6,394 nt of DNA from Pseudomonadota bacterium (GTDB taxonomy: Bacteria; Pseudomonadota; Gammaproteobacteria; Competibacterales; Competibacteraceae). The translations under genes and the position numbers were made by a program. This document shows positions 1-6,075 of the stretch, piece after piece. The stretch spans positions 1-6,394 of the forward strand of contig JAGTSD010000108.1 in the NCBI GenBank assembly GCA_018262135.1. Reading direction: 5' to 3'. The notes under the pieces are model-generated. The model did not search any database, had not been told where the DNA came from, and saw only the letters and a program-made list of their open reading frames with translations. The first letter of the stretch is position 1, and each line of letters begins with the position of its first letter.

Positions 1-2220
1 AGCAACGCCATGCTCAATCTGGGCGTCAGCGAACCAGTCAGCAAGGCGCTCTACGAGCTGGGACTGACCCTGGAGGAACTGGCCGAGTGCGAGAACGACG
101 CCGGCCTGGGCAACGGCGGTCTGGGGCGGTTGGCCGCCTGCTTCATGGACAGTTGCGCCACCCTGCGGCTGCCGGTGATCGGTTACGGCATCCGCTACGC
201 CTACGGCATGTTCCGCCAGCGCATCGAGAACGGCTACCAGGTCGAGGAACCGGACCACTGGCTGCGCAGCGGTAACCTGTGGGAACTGGAGCGTACCGAA
301 TACACGCAACGGGTCAAGTTCGGCGGTCGTACCGAAGCCTACCTGAAAGCCGATGGCGAGATGGGCTGGCGCTGGCTGGACACCCACGACGTCCTGGCGG
401 TGCCCTATGACGTGCCCATTCCCGGCTACCAGAACGGTACGGTCAACACCCTGCGGCTGTGGTCGGCGGCCGCCACGGACGAGTTCGATTTCGAGGATTT
501 CAACTCCGGCAGCTACACCGAGGCCGTCGGCGCCAAGAACATGGCGGAAAACATCACGATGGTGCTCTACCCCAACGACGCCACCGAAAGCGGCAAGGAG
601 CTGCGACTGCGCCAGCAATACTTCCTGGCCTCCGCCAGCCTGCAGGACGTGATCCGGCAGTGGGTGCGCGTGCACGGCGAGGACTTCAGCCAGTTCGCTG
701 CGAAAAACTGCTTCCAGCTCAACGATACCCATCCCACCATCGGGGTGGCGGAGCTGATGCGGATCCTGCTGGACGAACACGGACTCAATTGGAATCGGGC
801 CTGGGCGATCACCAGCCAGGTGATGGCCTACACCAACCATACGCTGTTGCCGGAAGCCCTGGAGCGCTGGCCGGTGCGGTTGTTCCGACAACTGCTGCCG
901 CGCATTCTGGACATCATCTACGAGATCAACGCCCAGTTCCTGGCCGAGGTCGCGCGCCGCTGGCCCGGCGACATCGACCGCCAGCGCCGTATGTCGCTGA
1001 TCGAGGAAGGCTACGAGCAGCAGGTCCGCATGGCCTATCTGGCCATCGTCGGCAGCATCTCGGTCAATGGTGTCGCCGAACTGCACTCGGAACTGCTCAA
1101 ACAGGGCCTGTTCCGCGATTTCTACGAACTGTGGCCGGAGAAGTTCAACAACAAGACCAACGGCGTCACCCAGCGCCGCTGGCTGGCCAATTGCAATCCC
1201 GGCCTCAACGCGCTGATCACCGATACCATCGGGCCGGGCTGGGTCACCCAGTTGGACGAACTGCGCAAGCTGATTCCCTGCGCCGACGATGCCAAGTTCC
1301 GGGCGAAGTGGCGGCAGATCAAGCAGGACAACAAGGTGCGGCTGGCCACCCTGGTCGAGGCTGATTGCGGGGTGACCTTCAACACCAGCGCCCTGTTCGA
1401 CGTGCAGGTCAAGCGCATGCACGAGTACAAGCGCCAGTTGCTCAACATTCTGCACGTCATCCATTTGTACGACCGCATCAAGCGCGGCGACACCGCCCAC
1501 TGGACCCCGCGCTGCGTGCTGATCGGCGGCAAGGCGGCGCCCGGCTACTACATGGCCAAGCAGATCATCAAGCTGACTAATAACGTCGCCCGGGTGATCA
1601 ACAGCGATCCCGATATCGGCGACAAGCTGAAGATCGCGTTCCTGCCCAACTACCGGGTCTCGGCGATGGAAGCGATCTGCCCCGGTACCGACCTGTCCGA
1701 GCAAATCTCGACTGCCGGCAAGGAAGCCTCGGGTACCGGCAACATGAAGTTCATGATGAATGGCGCGATCACCATCGGCACCCTGGACGGCGCCAACATC
1801 GAAATCCGCGAGGAATGCGGCGACGAGAACTTCTTCCTGTTCGGGCTGACCGCGCAGGAAGTCGAGGCGCGGCGGCAGAATTACAATCCGGTGGCCATCA
1901 TCCACGACGACCCCGACATCGCCCGGGTGATGCACCTCCTGGAAAGCGCGCACTTCAACCAGTTTGAGCCGGGGATTTTTGACTCGATCCTGCAATCGCT
2001 GACCAGCCCGCACGATCCGTGGCTGACGATTGCTGATTTCCGCGCCTTTATCGACGCTCAGAAACTGGCTGCTCAAGCCTATCAGGATCAGGAGCGCTGG
2101 ACCCGGATGAGCATTCTCAACACCGCCACCAGCGGCAAGTTCTCCACCGACCGCACCATGCTGGAGTACAACGCCGAAATCTGGAAGCTGAAGCAGCTTC
2201 CGGAGATGCCGCTGGCCTGA
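1..2220 (+). CDS. glgP: Glycogen/alpha-glucan phosphorylase, 5'-truncated by window edge
   Basis: Cytoplasmic PLP-dependent enzyme that releases glucose-1-phosphate from glycogen or maltodextrin by phosphorolysis. The frame is open from base 1, so the ATG at 10 is an internal Met, not the start. Counting from base 1, 739 residues are visible. Motifs: the glycine loop GLGNGGLGR (about 38-43), NDTHP (241-245), YTNH with the active-site His280, the phosphate-site stretch VKRMHEYKR (470-478), and the PLP signature EASGTGNMK with Lys583. As I recall the rabbit muscle enzyme, His377, Lys568, Arg569, Lys574 and Lys680 all align at a constant offset of 97. About 97 N-terminal residues therefore lie outside the window and the full protein would be about 836 residues, normal for the family. 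The N-terminal regulatory region cannot be judged. The gene ends in TGA and a strong terminator follows. Glycogen (GlgP) versus maltodextrin (MalP) preference cannot be settled from sequence alone; no neighbouring glg or mal gene is visible. Confidence 0.97.
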   Translation, partial: SNAMLNLGVSEPVSKALYELGLTLEELAECENDAGLGNGGLGRLAACFMDSCATLRLPVIGYGIRYAYGMFRQRIENGYQVEEPDHWLRSGNLWELERTEYTQRVKFGGRTEAYLKADGEMGWRWLDTHDVLAVPYDVPIPGYQNGTVNTLRLWSAAATDEFDFEDFNSGSYTEAVGAKNMAENITMVLYPNDATESGKELRLRQQYFLASASLQDVIRQWVRVHGEDFSQFAAKNCFQLNDTHPTIGVAELMRILLDEHGLNWNRAWAITSQVMAYTNHTLLPEALERWPVRLFRQLLPRILDIIYEINAQFLAEVARRWPGDIDRQRRMSLIEEGYEQQVRMAYLAIVGSISVNGVAELHSELLKQGLFRDFYELWPEKFNNKTNGVTQRRWLANCNPGLNALITDTIGPGWVTQLDELRKLIPCADDAKFRAKWRQIKQDNKVRLATLVEADCGVTFNTSALFDVQVKRMHEYKRQLLNILHVIHLYDRIKRGDTAHWTPRCVLIGGKAAPGYYMAKQIIKLTNNVARVINSDPDIGDKLKIAFLPNYRVSAMEAICPGTDLSEQISTAGKEASGTGNMKFMMNGAITIGTLDGANIEIREECGDENFFLFGLTAQEVEARRQNYNPVAIIHDDPDIARVMHLLESAHFNQFEPGIFDSILQSLTSPHDPWLTIADFRAFIDAQKLAAQAYQDQERWTRMSILNTATSGKFSTDRTMLEYNAEIWKLKQLPEMPLA

Positions 2221-2248
2221 TTCTCGCCCGCGTTTTTGGCGGTATCCG

Positions 2249-2275
2249 ATCCCCCCGTCATGGGGGGATTTTTTT
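2249..2275 (+). terminator. Rho-independent terminator of the phosphorylase gene
   Basis: A perfect 8-bp stem (ATCCCCCC at 2249-2256 with GGGGGGAT at 2262-2269) closes a 5-nt loop and runs directly into seven T (2269-2275). It lies 28 bp after the phosphorylase stop codon. The opposite strand has no T run after the stem, so it should work only for plus-strand transcription. It would keep phosphorylase transcripts out of the convergent M23 gene. Confidence 0.92.
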
Positions 2276-2276
2276 A

Positions 2277-2294
2277 CCTTTTGCCTTTTGCCTT
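2277..2294. repeat. Short heptamer tandem repeat, CCTTTTG x2.6
   Basis: CCTTTTG occurs at 2277-2283 and 2284-2290 and is followed by a partial CCTT (2291-2294). It fills the gap between the terminator and the stop codon of the convergent M23 gene. There are no coding signs and no known function; it is probably simple-sequence DNA. Confidence 0.75.
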
Positions 2295-2301
2295 CAGTAC
2301 A

Positions 2302-3108
2302 TCACATCGGCGGCACCAGCAGCGCCGGATCAATCCGTGCGTCGCGCCAGTTCATTCGCCAGTCCAGATGCGGCCCGGTCACCCGGCCGCTCTTGCCCAC
2401 CGTGGCGACGATATCGCCCTTGCGCACCTGCTGGCCGACCCGGACGTCGAGCTGGTCGAGATGCATCAGGGTCGAACTCAGCCGATGCCCATGGTCAATG
2501 ATCAGCGTCGCGCCTGTGTAGTACAAATCCGGTTCGGCCAATGTCACAACGCCATTGGCCGGGGCGCGTACCGGCGTTCCGAGCTGCGCGGCGATATCCA
2601 CGCCGTAATGCGGCTGGCGCGGCTCGCCGTTGAGAATGCGCTGGCTGCCGTAGACGCCGCTGATGCGCCCGGTCACTGGCCAGGCAAAGCCGCTCAGAAA
2701 CCAGGCTTGCGGAATATCGCGCCGGCGGGCGTCGCCCAGCCGGGCATTCTCGCGGCGGATGCGTTCGAGCACGGCGGGCGGCGGCGTCACTTTGTCCGGC
2801 GGCAGGCCATTGAGGCGCTGGCTGTCGTACTGGCGCTGGGCGATCATCAGTGCCCGCTCTTCGCGCCCGCCGTCAGGATAGAGGATGGTCCACCGCCCGC
2901 TTGGCGGCGCATCGCGGCCAAAGCCGAATACGAACGCACCATCTGGCCCGACAGTTATCGGTTGTCCGTTCAGCTCCATTCGGGTTCCCGGTGACGCCTG
3001 TCCGACGATCAACCCGCCCTGGGTCAGTTGTCCCTGCCAGCGCAATTCTCCGGCGCTGGCCGCCAGCAGCCATAGCATTAGACCTACGAATCCCAATCCT
3101 CGTCGCAT
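2302..3108 (-). CDS. Exported M23 family (LytM-fold) peptidase-like protein
   Basis: A predicted periplasmic protein of 268 residues with a C-terminal M23 zinc endopeptidase domain, the fold of enzymes and regulators that act on peptidoglycan cross-links. Residues 1-19 form a signal peptide (MRRG, a hydrophobic stretch, then AASA before Gly20). Residues 20-90 look like a beta-rich domain, followed by a charged, probably helical linker (about 111-130). The M23 domain covers about 140-262, with HxxxD (His167, Asp171), MHL (His216) and PHLD (His247, Asp249). In typical M23 enzymes the last motif is HxH and its second His binds zinc; here it is Asp, so activity is plausible but unproven. I chose the ATG at 3108 because GGAGAGG sits 6 nt upstream and the signal peptide follows at once. 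A TTG at 3123 would extend the frame by 5 codons but lies against the Shine-Dalgarno itself. The gene is divergent from gor and convergent with the phosphorylase. The substrate is unknown. Confidence 0.9.
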   Translation of the reverse strand: MRRGLGFVGLMLWLLAASAGELRWQGQLTQGGLIVGQASPGTRMELNGQPITVGPDGAFVFGFGRDAPPSGRWTILYPDGGREERALMIAQRQYDSQRLNGLPPDKVTPPPAVLERIRRENARLGDARRRDIPQAWFLSGFAWPVTGRISGVYGSQRILNGEPRQPHYGVDIAAQLGTPVRAPANGVVTLAEPDLYYTGATLIIDHGHRLSSTLMHLDQLDVRVGQQVRKGDIVATVGKSGRVTGPHLDWRMNWRDARIDPALLVPPM

Positions 3109-3114
3109 CGCTAG

Positions 3115-3121
3115 CCTCTCC
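3115..3121 (-). promoter_or_regulatory. Ribosome binding site that fixes the M23 gene start
   Basis: On the minus strand GGAGAGG is followed by a 6-nt spacer (CTAGCG) and the ATG at 3108. This decides against the longer reading from TTG at 3123, whose last base (3121) is the first G of the site. Confidence 0.85.
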
Positions 3122-3135
3122 AATTCATGTGAATT
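3122..3135. promoter_or_regulatory. 14-bp palindrome in the divergent M23/gor intergenic region, possible operator
   Basis: AATTCA (3122-3127) and TGAATT (3130-3135) are perfect inverted arms around a 2-nt centre. The site directly abuts the Shine-Dalgarno of the M23 gene. It could be a dimeric repressor site, or a small RNA hairpin (5-bp stem, 4-nt loop) beside the ribosome site. No regulator family is recognised from the motif, so the function is inference only. Confidence 0.3.
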
Positions 3136-3136
3136 A

Positions 3137-3164
3137 CCGGGCTGCCAATGGGCGTATTGCCCGG
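3137..3164. repeat. Gapped inverted repeat CCGGGC-N16-GCCCGG
   Basis: CCGGGC (3137-3142) and GCCCGG (3159-3164) are perfect 6-bp inverted arms 16 bp apart, next to the AATTCA palindrome and upstream of the possible gor -10 element. The arms could form a weak hairpin or a spaced operator. In GC-rich DNA chance is a real alternative. Confidence 0.25.
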
Positions 3165-3172
3165 ATGCGCGC

Positions 3173-3178
3173 TATAGT
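3173..3178 (+). promoter_or_regulatory. Possible -10 element for gor
   Basis: TATAGT matches the sigma-70 -10 consensus at 5 of 6 bases and would start transcription near 3185, giving a leader of about 55 nt. There is no good -35 at 16-18 bp spacing: TTGCCC at 3157-3162 is only 10 bp away. The minus strand of the same site reads TACTAT, so the element could also serve the divergent M23 gene. This is weak support only. Confidence 0.3.
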
Positions 3179-3239
3179 ACAAGCTCAAACGGAAACGCGC
3201 CGGCTTACCATCGTCATACCCCCTCAATAAGGAGAAGAC

Positions 3240-4589
3240 ATGGCCCAGCATTACGATCTTATCGCCATCGGCGGCGGCAGCGGCGGCCTGTCGGTGGTGG
3301 AACGGGCGGCCCGGCATGGCGCCCGCTGCGCCCTAATCGAAGCTGCCCGGCTCGGCGGCACGTGCGTCAACGTCGGCTGTGTGCCGAAGAAAGTGATGTG
3401 GTACGCCGCCCATCTGGCCCACGCGCTCGATGATGCGCCAGGTTACGGCTTCCGGCTGGATTACTTCGGTTTCGACTGGCAAAAACTGAAACTAGCGCGC
3501 GACCGCCTGGTGAGCGACATCAACGAATGGTATCTGGGTTATCTGGCCGAAGCCGGAGTCACCCTGATTCGCGGCTTGGCCCGCTTCGCCGACGCCCACA
3601 CCCTGGCGGTCGGTGGCGAACGCTACAGCGCCGACCACATCGTCATCGCCACCGGTGGCCGGCCCCAGGTTCCCGACGTGCCCGGCGCTCGGTTCGGCAT
3701 CACCTCGGACGGCTTTTTCGAACTGGACGCCTGTCCGGCGCGCGTCGCCATCGTCGGCAGCGGCTACATCGCAGTGGAGTTGGCGGGAATGCTGCACGCG
3801 CTGGGGGCCGAGGTGACCCTGCTGGTCCGCAAGGATCAGGTCTTGCGGTCCTTCGATGCGATGCTGCGCCAACAGTTGCTGGAACGGCTGCGCGAGGATG
3901 GCATTACCGTGCTGACCCACACCCAGGTGCGCGCGGTGGCACGGCTGGCCAGCGGGGCGCTCAGCCTGCATTGCGAGGGGCCAGGCAGCGCCCCGAACGT
4001 GAACGCGGTGCTGTGGGCCATTGGGCGCGAGCCCAACACCGATGCGCTCGATCTGCCGGTGGCGGGCGTAACGCTGAATCCGAACGGTTCCATTCCTACC
4101 GACCCGTATCAGAACACCAACGTACCCGGCATTTACGCCATCGGCGACGTGACCGAGCGGTTCCACCTGACTCCGGTGGCCATCGCCGCCGGTCGCCGCC
4201 TGGCGGATCGGTTGTTCGGTGGCCAGCCGGAACGCCATCTGCCCTACGCGAACATTCCTACTGTGGTATTTACCCATCCGCCCATCGGCGCGGTCGGTCT
4301 GACCGAGGAGGAAGCGCGACGGCAATACGGCGATGCGGTGCGGATTTACCAGACCCGGTTCCGCCCGATGTATCACGCTTTTACCGTCCGCCAGCCCCAA
4401 ACGGTGATGAAGTTGGTCTGCATCGGGCCGGAGGAAAAAATCGTGGGTTGCCATCTGATCGGTGAGGGCGTGGACGAAATGCTGCAAGGGTTTGCGGTCG
4501 CCATCCGCATGGGCGCGACCAAGCGCGATTTCGATGACACGGTCGCCATTCACCCCACCAGCGCCGAAGAACTGGTCACGATGCGCTGA
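3240..4589 (+). CDS. gor: Glutathione-disulfide reductase
   Basis: Cytoplasmic FAD flavoenzyme, active as a homodimer, that reduces glutathione disulfide with NADPH and keeps the glutathione pool reduced. The 449 residues match the E. coli enzyme (450) almost end to end. Visible motifs: FAD-binding GGGSGG (11-16), the redox disulfide in [13 protein letters not shown] (Cys42, Cys47), NADPH-binding [11 protein letters not shown] (173-183), the second FAD motif GIYAIGDV (297-304), and the C-terminal HPTSAEE carrying the catalytic pair His438/Glu443. Arg197 and Arg203 in [11 protein letters not shown] correspond to the arginines that give the E. coli enzyme its NADPH preference. This set separates it from lipoamide, mercuric and trypanothione reductases. 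The start is supported by AAGGAG (3229-3234), 5 nt before the ATG. It is probably the first gene of a unit with the lipoprotein and the gamma-carbonic-anhydrase-like gene. The 17 bp spanning its stop codon are repeated 60 bp downstream. Confidence 0.97.
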   Translation: MAQHYDLIAIGGGSGGLSVVERAARHGARCALIEAARLGGTCVNVGCVPKKVMWYAAHLAHALDDAPGYGFRLDYFGFDWQKLKLARDRLVSDINEWYLGYLAEAGVTLIRGLARFADAHTLAVGGERYSADHIVIATGGRPQVPDVPGARFGITSDGFFELDACPARVAIVGSGYIAVELAGMLHALGAEVTLLVRKDQVLRSFDAMLRQQLLERLREDGITVLTHTQVRAVARLASGALSLHCEGPGSAPNVNAVLWAIGREPNTDALDLPVAGVTLNPNGSIPTDPYQNTNVPGIYAIGDVTERFHLTPVAIAAGRRLADRLFGGQPERHLPYANIPTVVFTHPPIGAVGLTEEEARRQYGDAVRIYQTRFRPMYHAFTVRQPQTVMKLVCIGPEEKIVGCHLIGEGVDEMLQGFAVAIRMGATKRDFDDTVAIHPTSAEELVTMR

Positions 4590-4594
4590 GCGCG
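4578..4594. repeat. Direct repeat copy 1, spanning the gor stop codon
   Basis: ACGATGCGCTGAGCGCG covers the last codons of gor, its TGA and the next five bases. It recurs with one mismatch at 4638-4654. Because this copy is constrained as gor coding sequence, the downstream copy is more likely the derived one. Confidence 0.85.
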
Positions 4595-4606
4595 GAATGC
4601 CTGGTC

Positions 4607-4631
4607 CACGGAAGACACGGAAGACACGGAA
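4607..4631. repeat. 9-bp tandem repeat, CACGGAAGA x2.8
   Basis: CACGGAAGA at 4607-4615 and 4616-4624 is followed by a partial copy (CACGGAA, 4625-4631). The tract is purine-rich and lies between the two 17-bp direct repeats, downstream of gor. No coding function is apparent. From memory, similar CACGGA-type purine repeats occur between genes in various bacterial genomes, but I have not verified this. The unit is far too short for CRISPR. Confidence 0.85.
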
Positions 4632-4637
4632 TGATCT

Positions 4638-4654
4638 ACGATGCGCTGAACGCG
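4638..4654. repeat. Direct repeat copy 2, upstream of the lipoprotein gene
   Basis: ACGATGCGCTGAACGCG matches 16 of 17 bases of the gor-end copy at 4578-4594, exactly 60 bp downstream. It ends where the lipoprotein gene's GAGG ribosome site begins. If it derives from a duplication or insertion, gor and the lipoprotein gene were once only about 17 bp apart. Confidence 0.85.
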
Positions 4655-4666
4655 AGGATACTCAAG

Positions 4667-5059
4667 ATGAAACGTCTGCTATTTGGGATTTTTATTCTGC
4701 TGTTGGCCGCCTGCGCCAACCGGCCCGGTGATGCCGAAATCCAGCGGCAGGTGACCGAGCGGCTGCTGGGCGAGGGCGGCAGTCTCTATGTCGTCGAGAA
4801 CTTTATTAAAACCAACGGCTTCGACCCGGGTCAGAACGTCTACGTCGCTGAGGTGGAATACGATCTGGTATTCCAGAAGAGCCTGGCCGATCTGGCGCTG
4901 AACCTGCGCGACAGCAAGGATCCGTTGCTGGCCGGGCTGGACCTGGTGGCGCTGGGCATCAAGTACGGCCAGTTCCAGGCTGGCGAACGCCGCCATCGCG
5001 CCGAGAAGGTGACCTTCCACAAGACCGAGCAGGGCTGGCTGCTCCAGAACGAGCGTTGA
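4667..5059 (+). CDS. Uncharacterised small lipoprotein
   Basis: A 130-residue predicted lipoprotein that I do not assign to a named family. Residues 1-15 are a signal peptide (MKRLL, then a hydrophobic core) ending in the lipobox LAAC, with lipidated Cys16. The next residue is Ala, not Asp, so the Lol rule predicts sorting to the outer membrane. The mature part of about 115 residues is soluble with no further membrane segment. A predicted helix (about 23-34) leads into YVVENFIKTNGF and an alternating stretch VYVAEVEYDLVF (58-69), with a strand-like C-terminus ending in GWLLQNER. This could be a small alpha+beta (cystatin/NTF2-like) fold, but that is a guess. The ATG at 4667 is preferred over the in-frame ATG at 4631: GAGG (4654-4657) lies 9 nt upstream and the signal peptide begins exactly here, whereas the longer form would add 12 residues encoded by repeat DNA. 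The gene sits between gor and the gamma-carbonic-anhydrase-like gene, 22 bp before the latter. Confidence 0.85.
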   Translation: MKRLLFGIFILLLAACANRPGDAEIQRQVTERLLGEGGSLYVVENFIKTNGFDPGQNVYVAEVEYDLVFQKSLADLALNLRDSKDPLLAGLDLVALGIKYGQFQAGERRHRAEKVTFHKTEQGWLLQNER

Positions 5060-5081
5060 TTGGACTACTACGAGAACTGTC

Positions 5082-5624
5082 ATGCCGATTCGTCCTTTTG
5101 AACAGCACGTCCCCCGCATCCATCCCTCCGCTTATGTGGACGATACCGCCGTGGTGATCGGCGATGTCGAAATCGGTGAGGATAGTTCGGTTTGGCCGCT
5201 GTGCGTGATTCGCGGCGACATTCAGAGCATCCGCATCGGTGCGCGCACCAGCATCCAGGATGGGACCATCATTCACGTCACCCACGACAGCCGGTTTTGT
5301 CCGGGCGGCCAGCCGACCCGCATCGGCAACGATGTCACGGTTGGCCACAAGGTCATCCTGCACGCCTGCACGATCGAGGATTATTGCCTGATCGGCATGG
5401 GCGCGATCGTGATGGACAAGGCGGTGGTGCAAGCGCGGGTCACCATCGGCGCCGGCAGCGTGGTGCCGCCCGGCAAGGTGCTGGAAAGCGGTTATCTGTA
5501 CGTCGGCAGCCCGGTGAAGCAGGCCCGCCCGCTGAATGACCGCGAACTGGAGTTTCTCGAATACTCGGCCCAGAACTACCGGCGGCTGAAGGAGCGGCAT
5601 CGGGCATTGATCGGGTTGGAATGA
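5082..5624 (+). CDS. Gamma-carbonic-anhydrase-like hexapeptide protein (YrdA type)
   Basis: A 180-residue left-handed beta-helix protein expected to form a trimer with metal sites between subunits. Hexapeptide repeats run from about residue 15 to 135, followed by a C-terminal helix (about 152-178). The three metal-binding histidines of gamma carbonic anhydrases are present: His65 (DGTIIH), His89 and His94 (GHKVILH). Arg44, Asp46, Gln59 and Asp60 match the conserved core around the active site of the archaeal Cam enzyme. Unlike Cam, the segment between His65 and His89 is short, so the acidic loop with the proton-shuttle Glu is missing, as in E. coli YrdA and CaiE-type relatives. Carbonic anhydrase activity is therefore possible but not assured. 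The segment LESGYLYVGSPVKQ is nearly identical to YrdA as I recall it. No signal peptide, so cytoplasmic. The Shine-Dalgarno is weak (GAG at 5072-5074). Probably the last gene of the gor unit. Confidence 0.93.
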   Translation: MPIRPFEQHVPRIHPSAYVDDTAVVIGDVEIGEDSSVWPLCVIRGDIQSIRIGARTSIQDGTIIHVTHDSRFCPGGQPTRIGNDVTVGHKVILHACTIEDYCLIGMGAIVMDKAVVQARVTIGAGSVVPPGKVLESGYLYVGSPVKQARPLNDRELEFLEYSAQNYRRLKERHRALIGLE

Positions 5625-5640
5625 CCGTACGCAGGGAATC

Positions 5641-6075
5641 TTACTCCAGTCGCAGCCGGTCGCCGATCCGGATGCCGCGCCGCCTCGCCTCGCCGGCGTT
5701 GATCTCCAGGATATAGCGTACCGTATCGGTATCGCTGGGGTAGATCGGGCAGTTTGGCTTCGTGCAGGGCGGTGTATCTGCCTGGATCTGGAGCAGCGTC
5801 CCGCCGGCGTCGAAATACAGCAAATCCAGGGGAATGTAGGTGTTTTTCATCCAGAACAGCGCGGGTCCCGGCGGTTGCACGAACAGCATTCCCCGCTCCG
5901 GAGGCAGTTCCTGGCGAAACATCAGCCCTTGCTGGCGCTCCTCGAGCGTTTGCGCCATTTCCACTTGAAAGGCCGCTGACCCGACCGTGACCCGCGCCAG
6001 ATGCAGAGCAAACGCGGGTTCGCCCGTCAGCGTGGCCAATCCCCATAGCGCGGCAAAACCATGATGAATCTTCAT
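5641..6075 (-). CDS. Exported DUF192 family protein
   Basis: A 144-residue protein of the DUF192 family, whose biochemical function is unknown. Residues 1-23 form a signal peptide (MKIHHG, a hydrophobic core, cleavage likely after PAFA), so the protein should be periplasmic. Family motifs in order: ERQQGLMFR (46-54), GMLF (62-65), FWMKNT (74-79), PLDLLYFD (82-89), a Cys pair in PCTKPNC (Cys104, Cys109) and YILEINAG (121-128), then a Gly-rich end. This is the typical full-length single-domain form. I chose the ATG at 6075: GGAGAGG lies 5 nt upstream on the minus strand and a signal peptide follows directly. The ATG at 6090 would add five residues but abuts that ribosome site. The gene converges on the gamma-carbonic-anhydrase-like gene with 16 bp between stops and no terminator there. 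It is divergent from tgt. Confidence 0.93.
   Translation of the reverse strand: MKIHHGFAALWGLATLTGEPAFALHLARVTVGSAAFQVEMAQTLEERQQGLMFRQELPPERGMLFVQPPGPALFWMKNTYIPLDLLYFDAGGTLLQIQADTPPCTKPNCPIYPSDTDTVRYILEINAGEARRRGIRIGDRLRLE

Noticed and set aside
10..12. ATG at position 10 as the phosphorylase start
   Set aside because: The frame is open to base 1 and the preceding residues (SNA) fit the family's SNAMLNLG stretch, so about 97 residues lie upstream of the window.
459..1364. Second plus-strand frame of 301 codons inside the phosphorylase gene
   Set aside because: An out-of-frame shadow of the conserved phosphorylase frame, Arg/Gly/His-rich and without motifs.
2236..2994. Plus-strand open frame of 252 codons opposite the M23 gene
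   Set aside because: It begins within the terminator region and mirrors the M23 coding sequence. No recognisable domain or ribosome site, whereas the minus strand encodes clear M23 motifs and a signal peptide.
3157..3178. TTGCCC plus TATAGT as a sigma-70 promoter pair
   Set aside because: The spacing is only 10 bp, far below the usual 16-18, so only the -10-like element is reported, with low confidence.
3492..4553. Long minus-strand open frame (353 codons) opposite gor
   Set aside because: It lies wholly inside gor, which has full family conservation. The translation is His/Arg/Gly-rich without motifs or a start signal, as expected of an antisense frame in GC-rich coding DNA.
4607..4631. 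CRISPR-like array
   Set aside because: The 9-bp units are contiguous with no spacers and fewer than three copies.
4631..4666. Upstream ATG giving a 142-residue form of the lipoprotein
   Set aside because: The added 12 residues come from the duplicated gor end and would bury the lipoprotein signal. The ATG at 4667 has a better placed ribosome site.
4959..5600. Minus-strand frame of 213 codons opposite the gamma-carbonic-anhydrase-like gene
   Set aside because: The complement of a conserved hexapeptide-repeat gene. The His/Asp/Ala-rich translation reflects the repeats read backwards.
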